DNA of 64,000 nucleotides from Aerococcus loyolae. Lineage in GTDB: Bacteria > Bacillota > Bacilli > Lactobacillales > Aerococcaceae. The stretch is from contig NZ_CP126958.1 in the NCBI RefSeq assembly GCF_002871915.2, positions 620,001 through 684,000 on the forward strand, given 5' to 3'. The notes under the pieces were generated by a model, which saw only the letters and a program-made list of their open reading frames with translations, ran no database searches and was not told the DNA's origin. Numbering within the stretch: the stretch's first letter is position 1; every line of letters starts with the position of its first letter. Shown here in pieces: positions 1 through 7,987 of the stretch. Both the position numbers and the translations under genes were made by a program.

Positions 1-845
1 AAAAATCAGGGGCCCTATCCGGTTTACAACGGGTAAGAGAAATGACCCTGAATGACTCCCATATCTTTGTGCGTTTAGACCAAATTAAGGACGAATTCAA
101 GAGCATTTTACGTTTCATGCAAGATGCCTACCATGACTTCAATATTACTGACTACCGTTATCGTTTAAGTTACCGCGACCCTAAAGATACCAAGAAATAC
201 TTTGATGATGATGAAATGTGGGAAAAAGCCCAATCCATGTTAAAGGAAGCTATGGATGAATTAGGCTTGGACTACTTTGAAGCCGAAGGGGAAGCCGCTT
301 TCTACGGGCCTAAGTTAGACGTCCAAGTGAAAACCGCCCTTGGCAATGAAGAAACCCTTTCAACCATCCAATTAGACTTCCTCCTACCGGAAAAATTCGA
401 TGTGACCTATGTCGGTGAAGATGGTCAAAACACCCACCGTCCTGTGATGATCCACCGGGGAATTGTTTCCACTATGGAACGTTTTGTAGCTTACTTAATT
501 GAAGAGTATAAGGGTGCTTTCCCAACTTGGTTAGCTCCACAACAAGCTATTTTAATCCCAGTGAATGAAAACCAACATGCGGATTATGTCTACCAAGTGG
601 CTAACCGCATGCGCAGTGAAGGACTTCGGATTGAAGTCGATGACCGTAATGAAAAAATGGGTTACAAGATTCGTGAAGCCCAAACCCGCAAAGTGCCTTA
701 TCAATTAGTCTTTGGTGACAATGAAATTGAAAATGGCACGGTAACTGTTCGTCGTTATGGATCTAAGAAAACAGAAACTGTGGATTTAGATGAATTCATC
801 AAGATGATCCATGCAGAAATTGAAAGTTATGGGGTAAAAGACTAG
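1..845 (+). CDS. thrS: threonine--tRNA ligase, 3' part
   Basis: This is the last 280 codons of threonyl-tRNA synthetase, which charges tRNA-Thr in the cytoplasm; the gene begins before the window. The reading frame is open from base 3 and begins within the class II catalytic core ([12 protein letters not shown], the equivalent of the E. coli SGSLHGLMRVR segment). Class II motif 3 is visible as [11 protein letters not shown] near residues 147-157. The last about 100 residues, from [12 protein letters not shown] onward, form the anticodon-binding domain shared by Thr, Pro, His and Gly enzymes. A strong terminator follows directly. There is no sign of damage. The identification is secure; only the N-terminal editing domains lie outside the window. 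Confidence 0.96.
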   Translation, partial: KSGALSGLQRVREMTLNDSHIFVRLDQIKDEFKSILRFMQDAYHDFNITDYRYRLSYRDPKDTKKYFDDDEMWEKAQSMLKEAMDELGLDYFEAEGEAAFYGPKLDVQVKTALGNEETLSTIQLDFLLPEKFDVTYVGEDGQNTHRPVMIHRGIVSTMERFVAYLIEEYKGAFPTWLAPQQAILIPVNENQHADYVYQVANRMRSEGLRIEVDDRNEKMGYKIREAQTRKVPYQLVFGDNEIENGTVTVRRYGSKKTETVDLDEFIKMIHAEIESYGVKD

Positions 846-855
846 TTAACTTGAC

Positions 856-921
856 AACGTGCTTAGGCTTTTAAGCTAATGATCTAGTGACCAATTAGCT
901 AAAAGCTGGCACGTTTTTTAT
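856..921 (+). terminator. rho-independent terminator of thrS
   Basis: AACGTGC at 856-862 pairs with GCACGTT at 909-915. An inner imperfect stem has TTTTAAGCTAAT on the left and ATTAGCTAAAAGC on the right. A run of T follows. It lies 11 bases after the thrS stop. Confidence 0.85.
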
Positions 922-968
922 CAGCTAAAAGTAAGTGACTTCAAAAAAAGAAAAGTGGGTGGGAAAAG

Positions 969-1346
969 ATGATCAGGCAAATTATGCGCTTTATCCTGGT
1001 AGGTGGGCTAAGCACACTTCTTGATTTTATTGTCTTTAGCTTATTAATCAGCTGGAGAGTCCATTACTTAGGGGCTAATTTGTGTGCCTTTATACTTTCT
1101 CTAGCCTTTAACTATTGGGCCAGTATGCACTTTGTTTTTAGGTCTAGCTTTTCTAAGGAGGAGCGCTGGCAGGAATTTCTCCTGTTTTCAGTCTTAGCTC
1201 TTTCAGGCTTGCTGATTCAAGAACTGATCTTATACCTACTGATAGAGCAGCTGAGCCTAGACCCCCACCTGGCTAAGTTAGCGGGTATTCTTGTGGTCAT
1301 GGTTTATAACTTTCTTAGTCGAAAAGGATTATTAGAAAGCGAGTAG
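969..1346 (+). CDS. GtrA-like family membrane protein
   Basis: A 125-residue protein with four predicted membrane segments (about residues 6-26, 33-52, 67-90 and 98-118) and the GtrA/DPMS family pattern: N-terminal [14 protein letters not shown], a central [17 protein letters not shown], and a basic C-terminus after YNFLSRK. GtrA-like proteins are thought to help flip polyprenyl-linked sugars used in wall or teichoic-acid glycosylation; no substrate can be read from this sequence. The start lies just after a purine-rich GTGGGTGGGAAAAG. It is followed 4 bases later by the macrodomain gene, so the two are probably co-transcribed. Family assignment is good; the exact function is unknown. Confidence 0.8.
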   Translation: MIRQIMRFILVGGLSTLLDFIVFSLLISWRVHYLGANLCAFILSLAFNYWASMHFVFRSSFSKEERWQEFLLFSVLALSGLLIQELILYLLIEQLSLDPHLAKLAGILVVMVYNFLSRKGLLESE

Positions 1347-1350
1347 TGAT

Positions 1351-1815
1351 ATGACATTTCAAATCATTCATGGGGATATCACCCAAGTGGAAGTAGAAGC
1401 CATTGTCAATGCAGCCAACTCCTCCCTGCTAGGAGGTGGAGGTGTCGATGGGGCCATTCACCGGGCGGCGGGCCCTGAACTATTGGCCGAATGCAAGCAA
1501 TTAGGCGGATGTCCAACTGGTCAGGCAAAATTAACCCGCGGCTACCAATTACCCGCTGACTATGTTATTCACACGGTAGGGCCAGTTTGGCAGGGAGGCG
1601 ACCAGGAAGAAGAAGCGCTATTAACTTCTTGCTACCTAGAGTCTCTCCAGCTAGCTGCTAGTATCCCGGTAAAGTCGCTGGCCTTTCCACTAATATCTGC
1701 TGGAGTATATGGCTATCCCAAGGACCAAGCCTTGTCAGTGGCAAAAAATACCATTCAAGGCTTTTTAGCCACTTATCCCAAAGACCTCGATGTCTTTCTG
1801 GTCCTCTATCCCTAA
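1351..1815 (+). CDS. macrodomain (ADP-ribose-binding) protein, short C-terminus
   Basis: A 154-residue macrodomain protein related to YmdB/MacroD O-acetyl-ADP-ribose deacetylases. The ligand loop [18 protein letters not shown] is intact at about residues 20-37, and the second loop ([12 protein letters not shown]) is at about 112-123. The family removes acetyl or ADP-ribosyl groups from ADP-ribose derivatives or proteins. The protein ends soon after the last predicted strand (DVFLVLYP) and so lacks about 20 residues of the C-terminal helix found in E. coli YmdB (177 residues). No frameshifted continuation is visible downstream. It may still fold, because both ligand loops are present. It sits between the GtrA-like gene and an M20 amidohydrolase, probably one transcript. 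Confidence 0.85.
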   Translation: MTFQIIHGDITQVEVEAIVNAANSSLLGGGGVDGAIHRAAGPELLAECKQLGGCPTGQAKLTRGYQLPADYVIHTVGPVWQGGDQEEEALLTSCYLESLQLAASIPVKSLAFPLISAGVYGYPKDQALSVAKNTIQGFLATYPKDLDVFLVLYP

Positions 1816-1843
1816 TAACTAACAGAGAGAAGGTAAAGCATTA

Positions 1844-3052
1844 ATGAAAGATGAGCAAAAAATCACCGCCCTGCATGATCATGTGCGGCAAAAAGTTAAA
1901 GCGAATTTTCCGCAAATTCTTGATATCAGCCAGTTCATTTTCCAACATCCAGAATTAGGTGACCAGGAATACGTCTCTTCGGACTACCTGGCCAATCTCC
2001 TCCAAGATGCTGGTTTTCAGGTGGAAAGAGCTTATCAGGGGATTGAAACCGCCTTTCGGGCAGAATATCGCTTGGGAGATGGACCTAAGATTGCCTTTTT
2101 AGCTGAATACGATGCCTTACCGGGTTTCGGACCTGATAAAAAACCAGGTCACGCTTGTGGCCACAATTGGATTTCAGCTTCGACTGTAGGCGCAGGGATT
2201 GTCTTAAGTCAGATGAAGGAGTTCTTCCAAGGAACGGTGGTCGTGATTGGGACGCCAGCGGAAGAAAATTTTGGCCGTAAGGTCGATTTAGCCCGGGCTG
2301 GAGCCTTTGATGATATTGATACCTGTATGCAGATGCACCTCTATGAAAGTACCAACCTCAAGGCCAGTGCCCTAGCCATGAATGCCGTCAACTTTCACTT
2401 TATCGGTCGGGCTGCTCATGCAGCCATGAGTCCTGAACTGGGAATCAACGCCTTGGATGCCGTCAACTTGACCTTTACCGGGGTCTCCTACCTCAGACAG
2501 CAACTACCTAGTGACGTCCGCATCCATGGCATTATTAAAGAAGGGGGCCAGGCTGCCAATGTTATTCCTGAATCGGCTACGGCTTTCTTCTATGTGCGGG
2601 CACCTAAATTAGCTACTTATCGTCATGCTTTGGATCGGGTCATTAATTGTGCCCGCGGTGCCGCCTTGATGACAGGATGTCAATTGGAAATCTCCTATCC
2701 AGAAAATGAATTCTATGACCTCTTAGTTAATCCGGTACTGGCCGACCGCATGGAAGACCACATGCGCCTGAGTGGATTTGACGATATTAGCGATGAAGAG
2801 GAAAAACCTGGCTCTACTGATATTGGCAATGTGAGCTATGCTTGCCCAACTTTTTATGGCAATGTGGGCGTTGGTCAGGGCAAGGTTTTCGTCCATGAAG
2901 AAGGCTTCCTCCAAGTTGCTGATAGTCCGGAAGCCCACCAGCAGCTTAAGCGGGCTGTGGAAGCCTTTGTCGCTTTAGCTATTGAACTTGATCAAGATCC
3001 TGACTTGCTCTTAGAAGTGAAAGAAGCCTTTAAAGCACAAATTAAAGAATAA
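1844..3052 (+). CDS. M20 family amidohydrolase/peptidase
   Basis: A 402-residue cytosolic zinc amidohydrolase of the M20D group (AbgB / ACY1L2-like, aminobenzoyl-glutamate or aminoacylase-type hydrolases). Metal-site motifs are visible: LAEYDALPG (about 87-95), GHACGHNW (about 103-110), PAEENFG (about 137-143) and a late His near residue 346. The dimerisation/lid domain lies in the middle (HGIIKEGGQAANVIPE, about 228-243). Members cleave N-acyl or amide bonds of amino-acid conjugates; the substrate cannot be inferred here. A GAGAAGG ribosome site precedes the ATG. The next transcription unit has its own promoter immediately after the stop. Confidence 0.85.
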   Translation: MKDEQKITALHDHVRQKVKANFPQILDISQFIFQHPELGDQEYVSSDYLANLLQDAGFQVERAYQGIETAFRAEYRLGDGPKIAFLAEYDALPGFGPDKKPGHACGHNWISASTVGAGIVLSQMKEFFQGTVVVIGTPAEENFGRKVDLARAGAFDDIDTCMQMHLYESTNLKASALAMNAVNFHFIGRAAHAAMSPELGINALDAVNLTFTGVSYLRQQLPSDVRIHGIIKEGGQAANVIPESATAFFYVRAPKLATYRHALDRVINCARGAALMTGCQLEISYPENEFYDLLVNPVLADRMEDHMRLSGFDDISDEEEKPGSTDIGNVSYACPTFYGNVGVGQGKVFVHEEGFLQVADSPEAHQQLKRAVEAFVALAIELDQDPDLLLEVKEAFKAQIKE

Positions 3053-3056
3053 TGTC

Positions 3057-3085
3057 TTGACAAGGTGAAAGCTTTATAGTAATCT
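3057..3085 (+). promoter_or_regulatory. sigma-A promoter of infC-rpmI-rplT
   Basis: TTGACA at 3057-3062, a 17-base spacer, then TAATCT at 3080-3085. The -35 box begins 4 bases after the amidohydrolase stop codon. The predicted transcript starts near 3092, about 190 bases before infC. Confidence 0.75.
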
Positions 3086-3091
3086 ATAAAA

Positions 3092-3284
3092 GTTGAGAAA
3101 AGAAGCAGAAACACCCGTTTCTCGCCTGAGTTGACAAGGACGTCCTCGGGCCGATAGATACAGTGACACATGGTCCCTAGGGACTATTGTGCAAGTACGG
3201 CGGGTATAGTGTTTTATATTCGCCGTTTTTCTATGCCGAAATCTCATTTATTGTTGTCACTTTAACATTCGGAGGTGAAGGTAT
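3092..3284 (+). ncRNA. L20-type leader of the infC operon (attenuator)
   Basis: This is the 5' leader between the promoter and infC. It contains a GAGAAA/TTTCTC pairing around 3094-3124, a hairpin built on GTCCC-TA-GGGAC around 3172-3184, and a terminator at 3197-3230. This position and architecture match the known Firmicutes L20 leader, in which ribosomal protein L20 binds the leader and promotes premature termination when in excess. The assignment rests on genomic position, presence of the terminator and partial sequence likeness; a covariance-model search would settle it. Confidence 0.75.
3197..3230 (+). terminator. attenuator terminator in the infC leader
   Basis: ACGGCG at 3197-3202 pairs with CGCCGT at 3221-3226, extended inside by GTATA/TATAT-like pairs. 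Five T follow. It ends 55 bases before the infC start, so it is an attenuator rather than the end of an upstream gene. Confidence 0.8.
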
Positions 3285-3809
3285 ATCGCTAAGAATAAAT
3301 TTAACGAATTATTTACTAATGAAGATATTCGTGCAAAAGAATTACGCGTTATCGATCCAGAAGGAGAACAGCTAGGGGTTATTTCAAAAAGAGATGCCTT
3401 AGACCGGGCAGAGGAAGCAGGACTTGATTTAGTACTGGTTTCACCAAATGCTAAACCACCTGTTGCTCGGATCATGGATTATGGTAAATATCGTTATCAA
3501 CAGCAACGTAAAGCGCGTGAACAACGTAAAAATCAAAAGACGATTCAAGTGAAAGAGATCCGTCTAAGCCCAACGATTGATGAAAACGACTTTCAAACTA
3601 AAGTACGTCAAGGAAAGAAATTCATTGATAAAGGGGACAAGGTGAAGGTGTCTATTCGCTTTAGAGGTCGCGCCATTACCCATAAAGATTTAGGTCGCGA
3701 GGTTTTGGAACGCTTTGCCAGCGAACTTGCTGATGTAGCTACTGTAGAGCAAAAGCCTAAAATGGAAGGACGCTCTATGCAACTACAATTAGCACCAAAA
3801 GAAGATTAA
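3285..3809 (+). CDS. infC: translation initiation factor IF-3, AUC start
   Basis: A 174-residue IF-3, which binds the 30S subunit and checks start-codon/initiator-tRNA pairing. The frame has no ATG, GTG or TTG giving a full-length protein. The only in-frame ATG (3474) lies in the middle, after VARIMDYG begins. Full-length IF-3 starts at ATC 3285, 7 bases after a strong GGAGGTG (3271-3277), and reads [19 protein letters not shown], the usual IF-3 N-terminus. The N-domain, the lysine-rich linker ([15 protein letters not shown]) and the C-domain ([13 protein letters not shown] to QLQLAPKED) are all present at family length. A non-canonical start codon on infC is a known self-control device. First gene of infC-rpmI-rplT. 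Confidence 0.95.
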   Translation: MAKNKFNELFTNEDIRAKELRVIDPEGEQLGVISKRDALDRAEEAGLDLVLVSPNAKPPVARIMDYGKYRYQQQRKAREQRKNQKTIQVKEIRLSPTIDENDFQTKVRQGKKFIDKGDKVKVSIRFRGRAITHKDLGREVLERFASELADVATVEQKPKMEGRSMQLQLAPKED

Positions 3810-3826
3810 TTTCAGGAGGATATATT

Positions 3827-4027
3827 ATGCCAAAACAAAAAACACATCGTGCGTCAGCTAAACGTTTTAAACGTACTGCTTCAGGGAAATTAAAACGTAG
3901 CCATTCAGAACGTTCACACCGTTTTCACGGTAAAACCAAGAAACAACGTCGTCAACACAAACAACCAGCAATGGTGCATGTTTCCGACCAAAGACGTATT
4001 AAACAAATGCTTGACACTTACAAGTAA
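3827..4027 (+). CDS. rpmI: 50S ribosomal protein L35
   Basis: A 66-residue, very basic protein with the L35 pattern ([21 protein letters not shown], then [10 protein letters not shown] and a KKQRRQHK block). It is a structural protein of the large ribosomal subunit. AGGAGGA precedes the ATG by 8 bases. It is the second gene of the IF-3/L35/L20 operon, 17 bases after infC and 56 bases before rplT, and should share the L20-controlled leader. Length is normal for the family. Confidence 0.98.
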   Translation: MPKQKTHRASAKRFKRTASGKLKRSHSERSHRFHGKTKKQRRQHKQPAMVHVSDQRRIKQMLDTYK

Positions 4028-4083
4028 GATAAGTTAAGCAAGACGCATAGATAGAGAACTAAGTATAATCAAGGAGGAATAAC

Positions 4084-4443
4084 ATGGCACGTGTTAAAGG
4101 TGGAACGGTTACACGCCGTCGTCGTAAAAAATATTTAAAATTAGCAAAAGGTTACTTTGGTAGCAAATCAACCAACTATAAAGTAGCTAAACAAGCGGTT
4201 ATGAAATCCTATTCATACGCTTACCGTGACCGTCGTCAAAGAAAACGTGACTTCCGTCGTTTATGGATTACCCGGATTAACGCCGCTGCACGTTTAAATG
4301 GCCTAAGCTATAGTCGTTTAATGAACGGTTTACACCAAGCTAACGTGGATATCAACCGTAAAATGTTAGCAGATATCGCTGTTAACGATGCTGAAGCTTT
4401 CACTGCAATCTGTGACCAAGCTAAGGCTGCACTTGAAAAATAA
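4084..4443 (+). CDS. rplT: 50S ribosomal protein L20
   Basis: A 119-residue L20, an early assembly protein of the 50S subunit that binds 23S rRNA. The basic N-terminal helix ([25 protein letters not shown]) and globular domain ([25 protein letters not shown]) are typical. In Firmicutes it is also the repressor of its own operon through the leader upstream of infC. AAGGAGG precedes the ATG. A terminator follows 10 bases after the stop. Confidence 0.98.
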   Translation: MARVKGGTVTRRRRKKYLKLAKGYFGSKSTNYKVAKQAVMKSYSYAYRDRRQRKRDFRRLWITRINAAARLNGLSYSRLMNGLHQANVDINRKMLADIAVNDAEAFTAICDQAKAALEK

Positions 4444-4450
4444 GCATTAA

Positions 4451-4475
4451 AAAAGGACCCATAGCGGTCCTTTTT
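4451..4475 (+). terminator. terminator of the infC operon
   Basis: AGGACC at 4454-4459 pairs with GGTCCT at 4466-4471 across the loop CATAGC. Flanking A and T runs extend the stem, and T5 follows. Confidence 0.85.
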
Positions 4476-4500
4476 ATGTTTATGAATATGTTTATTGGCC

Positions 4501-4971
4501 TTAGTCTTTGTCAATATTAGGCGCTTGCCCCAGTTCCGCTTCAACCATCCATAGGGTTTTTTGAGCGTCACGGAGGTAGCCAGTACAGATGTCCTCACTA
4601 GCGACGTCGCCTTCTTTACTTGCTGCGTCGACCCCTAATTGATAATCATCTGCTAAGATGCGGATAACATCAGCCACCCGATGCATATCTTCTTGGATAC
4701 TGGTATTCCACTCGCCCTTATGGTCGGGTATACGGGTATGGTCAGAAAATTCTTTAAGGGTTGAGAAGGGAGAACCATCGATAGTAATTATACGTTCAGA
4801 AACAACATCGAGCTGTTCAAGAATATCATCCATAAAGCTGTCGAGTTTTGGATGATAGAAAAGGAAACCTTCCCCCCGCATATACCAGTGAATTTGATGG
4901 ATAACGGTGTGGGCTTGAACTAGGTCAGCAACTAATTGATTAAGTGCTTTTTTTGTTTCTGTGTATGCCAT
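4501..4971 (-). CDS. dps: Dps family ferritin-like DNA-protecting protein
   Basis: A 156-residue Dps/MrgA-type mini-ferritin. These 12-mers oxidise and store iron and consume hydrogen peroxide. The intersubunit ferroxidase ligands are visible: His in AHTVIHQIHWY (about residues 20-30) and the Asp/Glu pair in SFMDDILEQLDVVSERI (about 45-61). The C-terminal helices (DAQKTLWMVEAELGQ) are normal and the length is usual for the family. It is a single gene on the minus strand; the upstream region holds a promoter overlapped by a PerR-like box, which fits peroxide induction. Whether it binds DNA cannot be told, because the N-terminal tail is short. Confidence 0.93.
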   Translation of the reverse strand: MAYTETKKALNQLVADLVQAHTVIHQIHWYMRGEGFLFYHPKLDSFMDDILEQLDVVSERIITIDGSPFSTLKEFSDHTRIPDHKGEWNTSIQEDMHRVADVIRILADDYQLGVDAASKEGDVASEDICTGYLRDAQKTLWMVEAELGQAPNIDKD

Positions 4972-5008
4972 TATGTATCATATCCTTTCTCTAGCATTAC
5001 TTTCTACT

Positions 5009-5045
5009 TTAGAATAATTATAAAATTAATGTTTTTAAAAGTAAA
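5009..5045 (-). promoter_or_regulatory. dps promoter with PerR-like operator
   Basis: On the minus strand, -35 TTTACT (5045-5040), a 17-base spacer and -10 TATAAT (5022-5017). The 15-base palindrome TTATAATTATTCTAA (5023-5009) covers the -10 box and differs from the PerR consensus TTATAATNATTATAA at one position. It lies 38-52 bases upstream of the dps ATG, a repressing position. Confidence 0.75.
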
Positions 5046-5079
5046 GCAAGAGACCCGAGGAGGCAATTCAACTTTGCTA

Positions 5080-5108
5080 TCGATAAAAGCGATCAAGTGT
5101 AATATAAT
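5080..5108 (+). promoter_or_regulatory. possible metNIQ promoter
   Basis: A consensus TATAAT at 5103-5108 is preceded 17 bases earlier by a weak -35, TCGATA (5080-5085). It lies 74 bases before metN. No S-box, SMK-box or T-box sequence is recognisable in this region. Confidence 0.4.
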
Positions 5109-5181
5109 AGTAGCCATGCTGAAAAGACAAAAAAATGTTAGAATAGTGTTTATGAAAGTGATAGAAAGGTAGGCGGTCGTT

Positions 5182-6237
5182 TTGATTGAATTGAAAAATG
5201 TATCCGTTACTTTTGAGAGTGATGATAAAGCCGTTCATGCCGTTAAAGATGTGTCCTTATCCATCCAATCAGGAGAAATCTTTGGTGTGATTGGCTACTC
5301 TGGAGCTGGGAAAAGTACCTTAGTCAGAACCATTAATTGCCTGCAAAGACCAAGTAGTGGACAGGTTTTTGTTAATGATCAAGAAATTACAGCTCTATCT
5401 GAAAAAGATCTACGTCTAGCCCGTAAAAAAATTGGAATGATTTTCCAACATTTTAACTTAATGAAATCCCGTACTGTTGCCGAAAATGTTGCCTATCCCT
5501 TAAAGGGGTCCGGTTTATCTAAAGAAGAAAGCCAAAAGAAAGTCCAACACTTACTGGACCTGGTAGGCTTGGGTAACCGGGGCGATTCTTATCCTAGTCA
5601 ATTATCCGGTGGTCAAAAGCAAAGGGTCGCTATCGCGCGGGCTTTGGCTAATGATCCCCATGTCCTCCTCTGCGACGAAGCAACCAGTGCTTTAGACCCT
5701 AAAACTACTAGTCAAATCCTAGACTTGCTCAAGCAAGTTAACCGTGAATTGGGAATTACTATAGTTATTATTACTCATGAAATGGCCGTTATCAAACAAA
5801 TTTGTGACCGGGTGGCGGTTATGGAAGCTGGCTCAGTGGTTGAACAGGATAGCATTTTAAATATCTTCTCAAATCCGCATGAGGAATTAACCCAAGACTT
5901 CATTAGTTCAGCTAGTCCGACAGAAAAAGGCATTGAAACCATCTTGGCCAATCCTGATCTATTAAATATTGAGCCGGGTGACCGCTTGCTAAGGATCGAT
6001 TTTACCGGAGCTTCTACTGGGGAACCCCTGCTGGCTTCCTTAACGAAGAAGTATGATTTATTAGCTAATATCCTTTACGCCAATATCGAAATTCTTCAAG
6101 GAACGCCCGTAGGCACTCTCCTTATTTCCTTAAATGGAGAGTCTAGTCGGGTGCAAGAAGCCATTGACTTCGTTCACAGCAGTGGAGTCCATACTAAGGA
6201 GTATACATTCGATCATATAGAGAAGGGGGATAAATAA
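5182..6237 (+). CDS. metN: methionine ABC transporter ATP-binding protein
   Basis: A 351-residue ATPase of the MetNIQ methionine importer. Walker A GYSGAGKST is at about residues 37-45, the signature LSGGQKQR at about 141-148 and Walker B VLLCDEAT at about 161-168. The C-terminal about 80 residues form the NIL domain (LLRIDFTGASTGEPLL to VHSSGVHTKEY), which in the E. coli protein binds methionine and inhibits transport. The start is TTG at 5182: the protein then reads MIELKNVSVTFE, the family N-terminus, and no in-frame ATG is near. It is followed 2 bases later by metI and then by metQ, a complete importer operon. Confidence 0.95.
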   Translation: MIELKNVSVTFESDDKAVHAVKDVSLSIQSGEIFGVIGYSGAGKSTLVRTINCLQRPSSGQVFVNDQEITALSEKDLRLARKKIGMIFQHFNLMKSRTVAENVAYPLKGSGLSKEESQKKVQHLLDLVGLGNRGDSYPSQLSGGQKQRVAIARALANDPHVLLCDEATSALDPKTTSQILDLLKQVNRELGITIVIITHEMAVIKQICDRVAVMEAGSVVEQDSILNIFSNPHEELTQDFISSASPTEKGIETILANPDLLNIEPGDRLLRIDFTGASTGEPLLASLTKKYDLLANILYANIEILQGTPVGTLLISLNGESSRVQEAIDFVHSSGVHTKEYTFDHIEKGDK

Positions 6238-6239
6238 GC

Positions 6240-6917
6240 ATGGAATTCTTAGAAAAAATCATGCCAAATGTGGTGGCCATTTCCGATCAATTCCTTGAAG
6301 CCACCTGGGAAACCTTATTTATGACGATCATTACCTGCCTCTTTGCCTTTGCGATTGGTTTGGTGGTCGGCGTCTTCCTAGTTCTCTATATGCCAGGAGG
6401 GCTTAAGGAAAATAAGGCCGTTTATAATGTCCTAGATAAGGTCGTTAACATTGGCCGGTCGATTCCCTTTGTTATTTTAATAGCGCTTTTAGGGGGCTTT
6501 ACCCGTCTAATTATGGGGACAGCCATTGGGACCGCAGGAGCCTTGGTTCCCTTAATTGTGGGGACGATTCCTTTCTATGCCCGCCAAGTCCAAAACGCCT
6601 TATTGGAAATTGATCCGGGTGTTATCGAAGCAGCCCTAGCCATGGGCTCTACCACAACTGAAATTGTTAGCCGGGTTTACTTGAAAGAAGCTATCCCAGG
6701 TTTGATTCGGGTATCTGCTCTCACCGTCATTAACGTGATTGGTTTAACCGCTATGGCAGGTGTTGTTGGTGGTGGTGGTCTTGGTGACTTAGCCATTAAC
6801 CGGGGTTATCAACGTTACCAAAATGATGTGATCCTAGTTGCTACCTTATTGATTTTAATCATGGTCTTCATCAGCCAAGCTGTTGCTGACCGTTTAGTTA
6901 AACATTTCGAACATTAA
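6240..6917 (+). CDS. metI: methionine ABC transporter permease
   Basis: A 225-residue permease of the MetNIQ importer with about five membrane helices. The EAA loop that couples to MetN is visible as EAALAMGSTTTEIVSRVYL (about 127-145). Glycine-rich GVVGGGGLGDLAINRGYQRY near residue 178 is characteristic of the MetI family. The start is 2 bases after metN, with GGGGG just inside the end of metN as ribosome site. Length is normal. Confidence 0.95.
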   Translation: MEFLEKIMPNVVAISDQFLEATWETLFMTIITCLFAFAIGLVVGVFLVLYMPGGLKENKAVYNVLDKVVNIGRSIPFVILIALLGGFTRLIMGTAIGTAGALVPLIVGTIPFYARQVQNALLEIDPGVIEAALAMGSTTTEIVSRVYLKEAIPGLIRVSALTVINVIGLTAMAGVVGGGGLGDLAINRGYQRYQNDVILVATLLILIMVFISQAVADRLVKHFEH

Positions 6918-6941
6918 ATAAATTAAAAGGGGAGAAATCTT

Positions 6942-7817
6942 ATGAAGAAATGGAATGTTGTTTTAGCCTCAGCCTTATCCTTATTATTATTGGGAGGCTG
7001 TTCAAAAGAAGCCAAAGCGCCAGAAGAGGGCGGTACTGTCACTGTTGGGGTTGCTGGTGAAAATGAAGAAAAAATTTGGACAGAAGTCTCTGACAAATTA
7101 AAAGATGAAAATATTAACTTAAAGGTTCAACTATTCTCAGACTATGTGCAACCTAATCGGGCCGTTCAAGAAGGCGAAATTGACATGAATGCTATGCAAC
7201 ATGTGGCTTATTTATTGGACTATAATAAGAACAATAATGCTGATTTAGTGCCGATTGGTTATACTTATATTTCAGCTATGGTGGTCTACTCTGATACAGT
7301 TAAAGACCTTAAAGACCTTCCTCAAAATGCTAAAGTAGCCATCCCTAATGATGCTACCAATGGGGGGCGGGCCTTACTCTTATTAGAACAAGCTGGTGTC
7401 TTAGAAATCGACGATAATGCAGGGATTACCCCTACCGTTGATGACATTACCTCAAATCCTAAAAACATTGAGCTGGTTGAAATGGATGCTGCCCAAGTGC
7501 CACGTGCCTTGAAAGACTCTGATGCTATTGTTGCTAACACCAACTACGCAGTTTCTGCAGGTTTTGATCCTAATGATGGTATTTTCTCTGATACCGATGA
7601 CCTTGATAATTTAGGAACCCAATATAAGAATATTATTGCAGTGAAATCTGAAAATAAAGACAATGAAGTTTATAAGAAGATTGTGAAAGCTTACCAAAGT
7701 GAAGATGTTGAGAAGAAAATTAAAGAAATCTCTGGTAACGCTGACCAAAAAGCCTGGACCGACAATGATCAACCAGAAGAAGATTTCCATAAACTTCAAG
7801 AAGAAGGGCAAAAATAG
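6942..7817 (+). CDS. metQ: methionine-binding lipoprotein
   Basis: A 291-residue substrate-binding lipoprotein of the NlpA/MetQ family. A lipoprotein signal peptide ends in the lipobox LLGGC (Cys at about residue 20), so the mature protein is anchored to the outer face of the membrane. Conserved segments are VGVAGENEEKIW, LFSDYVQPNRAVQEGEIDMNA and VAIPNDATNGGRALLLL. It delivers methionine to MetI/MetN. GGGGAG precedes the ATG. The operon ends at the terminator that follows. Confidence 0.94.
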   Translation: MKKWNVVLASALSLLLLGGCSKEAKAPEEGGTVTVGVAGENEEKIWTEVSDKLKDENINLKVQLFSDYVQPNRAVQEGEIDMNAMQHVAYLLDYNKNNNADLVPIGYTYISAMVVYSDTVKDLKDLPQNAKVAIPNDATNGGRALLLLEQAGVLEIDDNAGITPTVDDITSNPKNIELVEMDAAQVPRALKDSDAIVANTNYAVSAGFDPNDGIFSDTDDLDNLGTQYKNIIAVKSENKDNEVYKKIVKAYQSEDVEKKIKEISGNADQKAWTDNDQPEEDFHKLQEEGQK

Positions 7818-7853
7818 TCCTAATTTCTAAACGATTAGCTGCTAAGCATTAAA

Positions 7854-7905
7854 AGCTTCTATCCACATGAGATTTTAGAAATTTCTGTGGATGGAAGTTT
7901 TTTAT
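7854..7905 (+). terminator. terminator of metNIQ
   Basis: CTTCTATCCACA at 7856-7867 pairs with TGTGGATGGAAG at 7886-7897, a 12-base stem with one mismatch, followed by T6. Confidence 0.88.
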
Positions 7906-7987
7906 TTTGTCCTTAAGAATTTTCATTACTCATGCTAATGGACTTTATGGTAAAGTGGTAATGAACTTTTTACCGGGAGGAATTAGG

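Noticed and set aside
3187..3375. 62-codon frame over the infC leader
   Set aside because: It runs through the leader terminator and the infC N-terminus in another phase and has no ribosome site.
3474..3809. IF-3 starting at ATG 3474
   Set aside because: It would lack the whole N-domain; the frame upstream encodes a perfect IF-3 N-terminus behind a strong ribosome site.
5057..5172. Upstream leader peptide before metN (GAGGAGG, then TTG 5074, 33 codons)
   Set aside because: The ribosome site lies before the likely promoter -10 at 5103, and the peptide has no methionine-rich or other regulatory pattern.
4975..5181. SAM riboswitch or T-box before metNIQ
   Set aside because: None of the conserved S-box, SMK-box or T-box core sequences is present.
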